A stretch of DNA of 64,000 nt from Coenobita brevimanus (lineage: Eukaryota > Arthropoda > Malacostraca > Decapoda > Coenobitidae): positions 14,428,175-14,492,174 of the forward strand of contig CM064690.1 of the NCBI GenBank assembly GCA_032717465.1, in the 5' to 3' direction. The notes under the pieces were generated by a model, which was given only the letters and a program-made list of their open reading frames with translations, was not told the DNA's origin and did not search any database. The position numbers and the translations under genes were made by a program. This document shows, one piece after another, positions 21,800 through 31,679 of this stretch. Each line of letters starts with the position of its first letter. The stretch's first letter is position 1.

Positions 21800-21803
<4 letters not shown>
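20044..21803. other. 1.76-kb stretch with no recognised feature
   Basis: AT-rich, with stop codons in all frames and no domain I recognise. A 38-codon plus-strand frame from an ATG at about 20191 is the only slightly GC-rich patch; it has no known motif. Confidence 0.5.

Positions 21804-21870
<67 letters not shown>
21804..21870. repeat. (AC)33 microsatellite
   Basis: A perfect AC run 30 bp before the first coding sequence of LINE-A copy 2. The same dinucleotide, same strand, follows that element's 3' end at 37964. Confidence 0.98.
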
Positions 21871-21873
<3 letters not shown>

Positions 21874-24121
21874 CAAGTACAGTAGTCAACCACGAGAGTA
21901 TTATGGAAGAGTTAAAAAATGATACAGAGACAATTAGGCAAGTAAGCAGTCTGATAGACCAGAGCAGTGATATTGAGGAGAAGATAACACAGGTGAATGA
22001 AGCTGTGCAAAGCTACAAAAATGATGTGGAAACCACTTATGCTGAAATGGTGAAAGTAAAGAAATACTTAGAAACAAGGGTGGAAGAAAAAAGCATTAAA
22101 AAGGAAGTGAAAAGAATAATCTAAAACAATCCTAAGTTAGTCAGAGATTCAGTTGATATAAACAAATCTGTAGTAATCACTGGTATAGAAGAGGAAGAAG
22201 TAAAAAACAAGATCTCAAGAGACAAAAAGGAGATGGCAAATGTAATGAGCATATTGAAAGAAGTATCAGAGGAAATCTGTAGTAAAGACATAGAGGAACA
22301 CAAAAGGTTAGGGAAATACGAGAGAAGTAAGTCAAGACCCCTAAAGGTAACCTTCCAGTGTGTAAACACCGTGAAGGAGATACTAAAAAATGCAAAAAAT
22401 CTTAAGGAAAAAGAGGAGTTCAAAAATGTATGGATAAAAAGATGCCTAACACAAGAGGAACTGGAATTACTGAAAGAGAAAAGGGAGGAAGCAAAAAAAA
22501 AAGAAATGACGGATGATTAGAGATGAATGATTATGTCAGAGAAAATGAACCACATATAATATGCCTAACTGAAACAAAATTAACACCAAGGCTATCAAAT
22601 GACATCCTAAACTTAGAGGAATATAATATATAGAGAAGAGATAGGAACTTAAAAAAAGGAGGAATTATAATATCAACTAAGAAAAATCTAAAAGTCAAAG
22701 AAATAGAACTAGATATACCCTCACAAGTAGAACTGATTGCAGTAGAGATCAATACATCTGAAGGGAAAGTAATTGTAGCCAATTTGTACATGCCATCCAA
22801 GTCAAACACATGGGAAAGAGACGAATATGAGGACCTGGCACAGAGTACAATTCAGAGTTTAAGATCATTACTACATAAAATGGAAGAGAAATTGGAAAGA
22901 ATTATACTAACTGGAGATTTTAATACAAATATAAATTGGAATACTCTAGATATAATAAGCCAAGAAAGCCGTTGGGACCAAAAGCTCCTGGATCTCGTGC
23001 AAGAGATTTTTCTAACGCAACATGTAAGGGAAAGCACCAGAAAAAGAGGACTAGATGTACCTTCAATGCTAGATCTCATATTTACTAGGCAAGAAAACGA
23101 TATTGACAATTTAATATACCACCCTCCATTCGGCAAAAGCGACCATGCAGTACTAAGTTGCAGCTTCAGGATAGCATATGACATAGTTAATAGCAATGAA
23201 AGTTACAAAAAGAGCCTACAGTAAACTATAAAAAGGGAAACTATCATGACCTAAAGAAGTATTTCTTAGAAATTGATTGGGAAAAGTAGCTTAGAGGACA
23301 AGATTTAAATGCTATATATAAAACATTTTGTGAACTTTATGAAATGGGAGTCCAGAAGCACATCCCACAGCACAAAGAAGCAGAAAAGAAAAGAAAAAAA
23401 TGGTTCAATACAGAATGTAAAAATCAAAAGAAAAAAGAGATTTGTTGTGGAATAGATACAGAAGACACAACAGTGAAAGGGCGTATAATAATTACAAACA
23501 GGCAAGAAATGATTATACAAAAATAAAGAGGGAAGCCCAAAAACAGTTTGAGGAGGATATCATAAATGAAAGTAGTGATCAACCAAAGCTACTTTACAGC
23601 TACATCAGAAGCAAAACCAAAGTAAAAGATAAAATACAGTCCATTACGGATGAGGGAATCGCCTATACACAAGAGAAGGATATTTGTGAAGCACTAAACA
23701 AGAAATTCCAATCAGTTTTTACAGAGGAAAACAATTTCGAGAGGGATTATGTTGAAGATGCATGCCCACACATACTACCAGATATACAAGCATCAGAAAA
23801 GTAATACAGGAGGAGCTAAGTAAATTAGACAAAGGAAAAGCAAGTGGTCCTGATGAAATTTCATGTTGGGTACTACGTGAATGTGCAAAGGAGTTTAGTA
23901 AACCATTATTTTTAATTTTCAAGAAATCCTTGAGTCAAGGTGAACTACCTGATACTTGGAAAAAAGCAAATCTTGTCCCCTTATTCAAGAAAGGAAATAG
24001 ACAAAATCCACTCAACTACCGACCAGTATCACTGACCAGTGTTGTAAGCAAGGTATTAGAAAAGCTTATAAGAAAAGCTTGGGTAAATCATCTAGAACAC
24101 AATATGATAACAGAAAGACAG
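21871..24121 (+). mobile_element. LINE-A copy 2, 5' half (ORF1, endonuclease, RT start)
   Basis: ORF1 begins at about 21903. A coiled-coil-like start (EELKNDTETIRQVSSLIDQS) is followed, after a frame break, by an RNA-binding RRM-like/CTD part at 22233-22520 (RLGKYERSKSRPLKVTFQ). ORF2 starts near ATG 22523. Endonuclease blocks are ICLTETKL, an in-frame stop near 22632, LTGDFNTNINW (22910), SMLDLIFTRQEND and GKSDHAVLS (23150). The RT N-terminus at 23442-24121 includes KKFQSVFTEE, KASGPDEISCWVL and NYRPVSLTSVVSKVLEK. The frame ends abruptly at ITERQ (24121), where LINE-C begins; the RT resumes at 36731. It belongs to the CR1/Jockey superfamily. It contains several stops and frameshifts. Confidence 0.88.
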
Positions 24122-24216
24122 CTTTGCGCATTGGCAGTATTGTAACCAATGAGGTCTTGCCTAAGTGACGTATTTGCTGCTGCTATAAAACTTGAATTGG
24201 GAAAAGTTTCAATACC
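24120..24216 (+). pseudogene. U4 snRNA-like sequence at the 5' border of LINE-C
   Basis: Starting exactly where the LINE-A frame stops, the plus strand reads AGCTTTGCGCATTGGCAGTA and continues through CCAATGAGGT. About 34 of the first 37 positions agree with the 5' end of human U4 snRNA as I recall it. The rest is weaker but keeps TTTGCTG and AAAACTT...CAATACC in U4 order, with an extra TTGGGAAAAGTTT between them that is the complement of the U4 segment expected there. The U4 3' stem-loop and a clear Sm site are not recognisable. U4 pairs with U6 in the spliceosome; this copy cannot be functional. It is either a chimeric transcript end copied in with the LINE or a U4-derived LINE 5' leader. 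Confidence 0.75.
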
Positions 24217-24398
24217 ATCTCAGCACTTTTGCGGCACCTCGGTTTGGGTTACCTTTCCTAGAAGGGTAGTCAAGTCGTACCCCACCAGCTCGTGATGACC
24301 TCGCAGACACCCTGTTTTTTTTTTTTTTTTTTTCCATTTCTGTTTTTTGTGCTTTTTTTTCTTTCAGTTTTCTTTTTTTTTTTCCCTCCTAAATTAGG

Positions 24399-25739
24399 GT
24401 GACACAAACGGGGGCGGTGGTACCCGGGTTTATCCTGGGTAGTATTGTATATACGTTTTGCTGTTGTTGTCATTTTGTTTTGTTTTTTTTGTTCTCCCCT
24501 ATCACGAGTAAACAACACCAGTTTCCTCGCTGCAGTAGGTCTGTAGCAAAAAGTGCACAAGCACTGAAGTGCGCCTACTGCAGTGAGTGGATTCACATAG
24601 CTTATGAAAATTTGGATGCAGGTGACTATCCATTCATGAAGAAGAGCCACCAGCTGTGCTTTCGCTGGCTGTGTAGCCAATGTGTTGCACCAGCAGACGA
24701 GGTCTTGGCTGGTGGAGGAAGTAGTACCAAGAAGGAGTTTGAAGATAAAGTTATTGGGCCGATCTTTCAAGCAATCAGAGATATATCAAATAGACTGGAG
24801 GCACTAGAGACCAAGGTCTCATCACCCATGGCAGTCACGCAAGATCAGGCCAAGTCATTTGCAGATGCTGTTCACGGGTCTCTCGTGGGTGGAGGGAAGG
24901 ATCTGCCTGGGGGCGTGATTGAGATCAGTGCTCATGGCCAGAAAAAAGCCATTCATAGTCAGCATGTACTGTTTGTGAAACCAGAGAGTGGCGCTGGTGC
25001 CCTGACAAATCAGGTGAGACCAGAAGACATCAGAGGTGTACTTAACTCGGTACCGGTTGATAGCTGCCTTAAGACCAAGGCTGGTGGGCTGGTAATGAAG
25101 TTTCCGTCAGCTGAGGCCAAGGGTGAAGCAACTGGGGTGCTGACTGATCATTTTGGCTCTGAAGGCACTTTTTGCATATCAGAGCCAAAGAAAATGTTGC
25201 CTAAAATGACCGTGACAGGCCTTTCCTCTTCCATGGATGACTCTGACATCATCCCCAATATTCTGAGAAAAAACAATAAAATCAAGATGCTCGTTGATTG
25301 AGGTTGTACCCTCAACCTTCTCTTCACAAGGACAAGGAATGACATCAAAACTGCTGTCTTGAAGATGTCACCAGAGGTGAGATCCTCCATTGTAGAACAG
25401 GGCAATTACATCTATGTGGATCTTACAAGATGCCTCGCTTTCGATAGATTCTGGGTTACACAGTGTCATCACTGTCAAGGCTTTGGTCATACATTTGAGA
25501 GATGTTCTAGGAAAAGTGATGAACCTATATGCGTCTTTTGTGCTGGAGCCCATAAATCTAAGGACTGTAGTAACAGAAATTCTCCCATATGCATCAGCTG
25601 CTCCTCTTTAAGACATCAAGATGCTAATTCAAAGTCACAGGCAGTTTCCCATTTTGCATCAAGTAGAGAATGTCCAATTATGATTTCTCATAGGAATAGA
25701 TTGATTGAAAACACCAATTATGACCATTCAAAAAGCTGA
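24399..25739 (+). pseudogene. LINE-C ORF1 (PHD-like finger and CCHC knuckles)
   Basis: One frame with a single internal TGA at 25299-25301. Near 24560 a Cys/His pattern (LKCAYCSEWIH...LCSQC) resembles the PHD-type finger of CR1/L2-group ORF1 proteins. A middle region with an RRM-like fold position follows. The C-terminal part (25470-25640) holds zinc knuckles CHHCQGFGHTFERC and CVFCAGAHKSKDC and a third, imperfect one. Such proteins bind LINE RNA to form the retrotransposition particle. The real start codon is unclear because the frame opens upstream in the T-rich leader. Confidence 0.75.
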
Positions 25740-25765
25740 CTACGTCCCTCTTGAAGCAGTTAAGG

Positions 25766-27592
25766 ATGGGTCTTTTAAATATTCGTTCCATCCGTAATAA
25801 GATAGACTATATTAATGAAACCCTAAATCAGCACGAGCTTGACATATTGTGTTTGACTGAAACCTGGTTGTATGAGTCTGATATCGATATTATTCGTAAT
25901 GATTTGCCTAAGACACATTCTATTATTAGTATTCCCAGGCCTGCTGCTGACTATCTGGGAGGAGGCGTAGCACTCATCAACTCGGCAGCACTTGCAAACG
26001 TTTCTCTCATTGACTCAGACCTGACCCCATCTTCATTTGAATTTATGGAAGTATTAATAAATTTCCATCAGAACACCATTAGAATTGCAATTGTCTATCG
26101 ACCAGGTCATCCGGGCAGAGATCGAGGTTTTATGGAGGAGTTTGGGCAGTTTCTTGAAGGGTTTTCTCTTAAACCTGGAGGACTTCTTGTTTGTGTTGAT
26201 TTCAATTATTGGGTTGACAGTCCAGAGTCAAAACCATTTTCTTCAGAATTCCTTGAGTTGATCACCCAGAACAATTTTTTCAATCATGTGAGTAATCCAA
26301 CTCATGTCTCAGGACATGTCCTTGACTTGATCGTGTCCCCTGTTGGTTGCAGGCGCGTATCAGATGTGGAGGTTGACTCATTTGACCCCCTCATCTCTGA
26401 TCATGCTCTGATCACTCTTAGTTTTGATGTCACAAAATACCCTTCATATAAAAAGGTCATCAGGTTCAGAAATTCCAACAATGTTGACTGCCAGTTGATG
26501 TGTTTTGAAATTGATCAACGTTTAAACCCATTCGATTCTTCAAGTCTTTCTTCTGGTGAATTGGTTGATATTTACAACAATGAGCTCAGGTCAATTTTTG
26601 ACCATTATTGTCCTGAGGTAGTAAAAACAATCACTGTACGTGATAATTCTCCGTGGTATGGTCCATCCATTAATTCTTTGCGTAGACAACGTAGAAGGGC
26701 AGAACGTGAGTGGCGCTTGCAGCGGACCGAAGTAACTCGTTTGCTTTGTGTTGTTGCGAGAAGAGCAGTCGTTCACACTGTAAAAGCCCAAAAGGCTAGG
26801 TATTATCAAAATAAAGTTGATTCATGTGGTGGTGATAAAAAAAACTGTCAGCAGTTGTGAACAATTTGGTTGGTCTGAGGAATGTAATTGTTAAACCAAC
26901 TTCTGTATCTGATGCCCAATTGGCTTCTGATTTTGCTTCATTTTTTACAAGTAAGATATTTCGCATAAGAAGTGATTTAGACAGCAGTTCTCCTAGTGAA
27001 GCGTACTCAGTTGACTTCCAGCCACGGTGCACCGGGGATCATTTGCTTTCAACATTTCATCCGCTAGATGTAAACAAAGTCAAATGTTACATCAGAGAAC
27101 TTAATAAAACATTTTGCTCACTCAATCCGTGTAACATGTCACAACTGCCTGATGTGTATGAGCACGCTGCAGACTTTATCTGCAGCATAATAAATAGATG
27201 CTTCTTAGAAAGTAATTTTGTGCGGTGTGAGAAATGTGCTTTGCTTAGGCCCCTAATTGAGAAACCTGGCCTTGATGTTGAGAGCATGACAAATTATCGT
27301 CCCGTCTCTAACCTGTCTTTTTTATCCAAGATTATTGAGCGGGCCATCAACTCTTACCACTACTGGAACACAACAGAGTTGTTCCTGTTGTTCAGTCAGC
27401 ATACAGAAAATACCATTCAACTGAAACTGCACTAACAAGGATTCAGAGTGACTTGGTGGCAAACATTTGTAGTGGGATGTCCTCTCTCCTAGTTCTGTTG
27501 GATCTGTCTGCAGCTTTTGATACAGTAGATCATAAACTATTGTTGGATGATCTGTATTTTTATGGCGTTCATGATAGTGCCCTTTTGCTCCT
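25766..27592 (+). pseudogene. LINE-C ORF2, endonuclease and RT N-terminus
   Basis: The first in-frame ATG is at 25766 (MGLLNIRSIRNK). Endonuclease landmarks are ILCLTETWL, GGGVALINS, VDFNYWVDSPESKP (family: GDFN), THVSGHVLDLIVSP and ISDHALITLSF. The frame shifts at about 26855. The RT continues with TNYRPVSNLSFLSKIIERAI, shifts again near 27430, and reads through LLDLSAAFDTVDH (motif A). It ends at the TTAA insertion site. Confidence 0.8.
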
Positions 27593-27775
27593 TAACCCGT
27601 CACGTCCCGAGCTATTTCGCACCTCTGACACCCCCCAATCCCGAGGTACACTCAAACCTTGAGTACCGCGGGCAATAGGGACTGGACAAGGACCGTGGTA
27701 CTCAAATCCGCGTCACTCAGACAATATGTTTACATGTATAATGGTACAATGTGTTCTGGCAACTTTCCAAAACTC

Positions 27776-28670
27776 TCACTTTTACCCCTTCTTACCACCT
27801 AACCCCATGTAAATTACCCCCACTTGCATCCACCATCAGGTAATACATTGAAAGAGATATAACTGTTGTAATTAAAAACATCAGTGGTATTAAAAATAGC
27901 ATTAACAAAAACAAAAGTTTGGCTGGGTATCCTTTTGTTGATACGTAGCTCCCCGGAATTTTCCTCCCACCCCCCAACCCCAATGTTGTTGTCAAAGTTT
28001 CGCCTTCTCTCATATCATGTGGCTTTCAGGAGAGACCTTAGGCCATATGGTTAGAAGAAAATTTATGGGTCTGGCAGTTATAGGGGACGAAATAGAACGA
28101 AAATTTGTGCTAACCAGAAAAAATTACCTTCATCTGTGTGTTCTCGTGAGTTAGCGTTCATTTTCACATTTTTCGTTTGATATCACGTTTCCCAACGCAT
28201 TTCTGACAGACTAAGCATATGGCTAAACTGCTCAATCAGTCCGAAATGTGTTGGGAAGAGCGATACCGAACGAAGAATGTGAAACGCAATGCTAAGTCAG
28301 GAGAACACATGGATGAAAGAGTACCTTTTTTCTGGTTTGCAAACATTTTCGCTCCATTTCGTTCCCTAAAACATCCAGACCTGTAAATTTTAGTCTAACT
28401 ATACGGCCTAACGTCTCTCCCAAAGGCCACATGATACGAGAAGGCGAAACTTTGACAACATTGGGTTGGGGGGCGGGAGGAAATACTGGGGAGCCACCCA
28501 GTGGAGGTGGCGTTACCCAGTCCAACTTCTGTTTAGTTAATGCTACTTTTAATACCACTGATGTTTTTAAGTACAACAGTTATACCTTGTTCAGTGTTTT
28601 ACCTGATGGTGCGTATAAGTGGAGGTAAAGTACATGGGGTAAGGTGGTTAGAAGGGGTAAAAGTAAGAGT
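27776..28670. repeat. Large imperfect palindrome, arms ~435 bp
   Basis: The left arm (27776-28215) and right arm (28235-28670) are inverted copies around a short centre near 28225. Matching landmarks are TTTTACCCCTTCTTACCACC against GGTGGTTAGAAGGGGTAAAA, CCCCAACCCCAATGTTG against AACATTGGGTTGGGG, and AACGCATTTCTGAC against the GTCCGAAATGTGTT side. Several indels are present. Confidence 0.85.
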
Positions 28671-29236
28671 TTGCTTTCTCTGCGCTCCACATAACGCCCT
28701 AAAAGCTTCTTAGTTTCAGGATAACATATAAATTTTCACGGCTGCCAGATTTGCATCACTTCCTACACACGATCTTTATCTTCTCCCGGTCCTTCCAAAT
28801 TGTTATGATGGTGCTTTCCTTATGCTATGCTTTATTTTGCCATTTCGGTAAATGTACGCTTTACTTAAAACAGTGGAAGGACCTTACCAATTCAGTTCAT
28901 ATTCCTCCAGTTTGTTTTCTTTCGCCGTAACCCTGATGTGTCAAACAAGTTCACAGCGGAACACAGCTTAAAACAACGGGGGAAACAGATTTAGCATGAG
29001 ATGTTTATTTACCACCCAGAAGTAATCCGACAAACATAAGACTATCAGGAAGAAGAATGTGGAACTGAATGCTCACTTACAGGAGCACATGGATGGAAGT
29101 ATTATTATTATTTTTTTTTAATGATTAGCAAACATTTTTGTTCAGTTTCGTGCCCTAAAACTCAAAACCCATATGACTGTGAGGTAGAGTCTGTGAGATG
29201 CGAGAAAGGACTTGATAGCCGTATGCTCAGTCGGTC

Positions 29237-29820
29237 CTAAATGTGTTGGGAAGCACGAAACCGAACAAAAAATGTGGAACTGAATACTAACAAGAACACA
29301 TAGACGAAAGTATTTCTTTCTAATTTAGCAAACATTTTCGTTCCATTTCATCTCCTAAAACCACGAAACTCATTATAGTGTGGGGTAGAACTAGGTGAGG
29401 CACGAGAAAGGATTGATAACCGTATTCTCAGTTAGTTGGAAATGTGTTGGGAAGCACGAAATCAAACGAAAAATATGGAACTGAACGCTAACTTACAAGA
29501 ACACATGGATGAAAGAGTAATTTTTCCTCTAATTAGCAAACATTTTCGTTCCATTTCATTCCTTAAAACTGCAAAATCCATGATAATTGTGGGTAAGAAC
29601 TAGGGGAGGCATGAGAAAGGACTGATAACCATATGCCCAGTTGGTCCAAAATGTGTTGGGAAGTATGAAATCAAACGAAGAATGTGGAACTGAACTCTGA
29701 CTTATGAGAACACATGGATTTTTTTTTTTTTTTTTTTTTTCTTTTTGGTCTGATTAGCATGCATTGTTGTTCTATTTTGTCTCCTGAAGTTGCGAAACCC
29801 ATAAATTTCATCAAACCATT
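29237..29820. repeat. ~200-bp tandem repeat array (about 3 units)
   Basis: Units start near 29237, 29438 and 29648 at AATGTGTTGGGAAG and contain AACATTTTCGTTCCATTTCA-like blocks. The same unit occurs in each arm of the palindrome (inverted near 28040-28215, direct near 28240-28440) and, diverged, at 29000-29200. The last unit has a T-run at 29720-29741. Confidence 0.8.
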
Positions 29821-30961
29821 CGGCCTTGAGTGTGCCCAGGAAGCATATTTCAATTCTGTATGTATATTCACAAAAACCACCAGGAACCCTCAGCCAGGAA
29901 CAACGCTTGCCCAGTCGTTTCAAAACTAACCATAGGTTTTTCACGAAAATATGCTCACTGTGCTTCCCAGGCAAAATTTCAGCAACCTAACCTATCCCAT
30001 CTCATGGACTGTTTGGCTGAGGTGGCTGGCTGTGGTACTGAGATAAATACTCATACAGAATGGAAATATGTGCCCAGGAAATGTACCCAGAGTTTAGAGG
30101 GTGATGTCATAGCGCGCGGCTTTCAAATTTCGTCCCCAGGCCAGCTGACTTCCCGCGTGAGCTCGAGTTTTTCCGCGTGTTGCCATGACTTGTCTCATTA
30201 TGCTGACCGTGTTAAAACAAAAACGTGTTACTCAACCACATGTTACTCAAGGATTGAGTGTATTTTCGAATTTTTTTTTTTTTTGGCTAAAACCTCTGCT
30301 TTTGGTGAGAAACCGAAAATTCATAGAGAAATCACTCACCTAAGGTTTAAAATACTCGATCCAGGTACCAGTACCTCCTTACCTGACTGGGTTTGCTAAC
30401 AGGCTGGCACCAAAGAAAACGAGTTCTGTGGGAGGGTAACTGTTTCACACCACTCATAAACAGTATTTATTTATTTACTTGGTAAGAATTTATATGTAGT
30501 ACGGGAGTATATTGGTTTTCAAACAGTAATATAGGCATTATAAGCATTGTTTCACTCACTAACTCATCACCATACCTGACCTTCTTTTGCCACATTACCT
30601 GATCATTATTTCTGACTGTTTCTTCCTCTAATGCTATGTAAACTTTGTCCTCCACATTGTCATTGATTGGGGAATCACTCTGGCCCTAAATGTCTTTACT
30701 GGCCAGGTCACTGGTAACAGGTGAATTGCCGAGACAATGACTTGAGGGGGGAGGTTATGTGGTGTAAGGCATTGTCCCTGTTTGGCATCTTGTAGAGGAA
30801 TAAAGGAAGGTGTCCTGTGTATATGTACGAAAATTCACACGCAAAAATTGAAAATTGTGCAAATTAGGGACCTTGCAATTGCACGACGTACCAGTACGTT
30901 GTCGGGACTGGCAAATGCAAAATGTTTGCAACGTACCCATACGTCGACGGGACGGGGCGGG

Positions 30962-31675
30962 TTAAGTCGTATCTGTCGGACAGATCTCAGAGAGTGGTTG
31001 TTGATTACGCTAGCTCTGATTCTGCTCCTCTTCTATTTGGAGTCCCTCAAGGATCAGTTTTGGGTCCAATTCTGTTTACTATCTACAGAAGTAGTTTATC
31101 ATCTCTACTTGATGCTCATGATGTGTCCTATCATTTTTATGCTGATGACACCCAGCTCTATGTTAAGATGTCAGATATCAACGATACTAAGACAAAGTTT
31201 GAATCTCTAATGTCTGATATTAAGATTTGAATGGCTAAGAGGAAACTTAAGCTGAATGATGGTAAAACTGAGATCATCATCATCAGAGGAAACAGAAGGG
31301 GTGATGACACTGACAATGCCCTGGCTTTGAACATTGGCTTGTCACAGCTGCATCCAGTCAGTTCTGTTCGAAATCTGGGTGTTTATTTTAATTCTAAGTT
31401 AAATTACAAAGAACATTTTAATCAGGTTGTAAGAGGGTGTAACTTGCATATCAGAAATCTGTACTCTGTGAGAAAATTCCTGAATAGACGGTGCCTCTTA
31501 ACATTGGTCCATGCAGTGGTCTTGTCTCGTGTTGATTATTGTAATTCACTGTGGGTTGGTCTTCCAAATAATATACTAACAAAAGTTCAGTCTGTGTTGA
31601 ACAGTACGGCACAGCTTATCTTTGGTCTCCCCCCAAGAACCTCAACTACCCCGTTTCTGATTGAGTTGCATTGGT
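30962..31675 (+). mobile_element. LINE-C, second segment (RT catalytic core)
   Basis: The RT continues from the TTAA: KSYLSDRSQRVVVD, FGVPQGSVLGPILFTIY, then HFYADDTQLY with the catalytic YADD pair. An in-frame TGA follows at 31228-31230, then MAKRKLKLNDGKTEI, VSSVRNLGVYF, SRVDYCNSLWVGLP and IELHW at about 31670, where LINE-D interrupts. The next expected block resumes at about 36200. Confidence 0.85.
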
Positions 31676-31679
31676 TTTT

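Larger units (their letters stand above)
24120..27596 (+). mobile_element. LINE-C, first segment (5' leader, ORF1, endonuclease, RT start)
   Basis: A CR1-superfamily LINE (L2/Rex1-like RT) inserted in LINE-A copy 2. The leader has long T-runs (24315-24333 and 24350-24385). ORF1 and ORF2 follow and are listed separately. The RT is cut after LLDLSAAFDTVDHKLLLDDL and YGVHDSALLLL at the TTAA at 27593-27596. It resumes in frame at 30962, and again at 36195 after a second interruption. Confidence 0.85.
27649..30260. mobile_element. TA-flanked TIR element carrying a palindrome and tandem repeats
   Basis: Ends CACTCAAACCTTGAGTA (left) and CACTCAATCCTTGAGTA (right, complemented) are flanked by TA at 27647-27648 and 30261-30262. 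This matches the TA target of pogo/mariner-class elements. Inside are a ~0.9-kb imperfect palindrome (27776-28670) and about three 200-bp tandem units (29237-29820). No transposase was recognised. The ends resemble those of the TIR element at 47364-54639. Confidence 0.7.
27597..30961. mobile_element. TTAA-flanked (piggyBac-type) element inserted in LINE-C
   Basis: TTAA at 27593-27596 and 30962-30965. The ends are inverted: CCCGTCACGTCCCG on the left, CCCGCCCCGTCCCGTCG on the right (complemented). Removing the element and one TTAA rejoins the LINE-C frame as LLKSYLSD, a direct proof of the insertion. No piggyBac transposase frame is visible. Much of the 3.37 kb is a second TIR element (27649-30260), leaving about 750 bp of piggyBac-like MITE. 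Confidence 0.85.
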
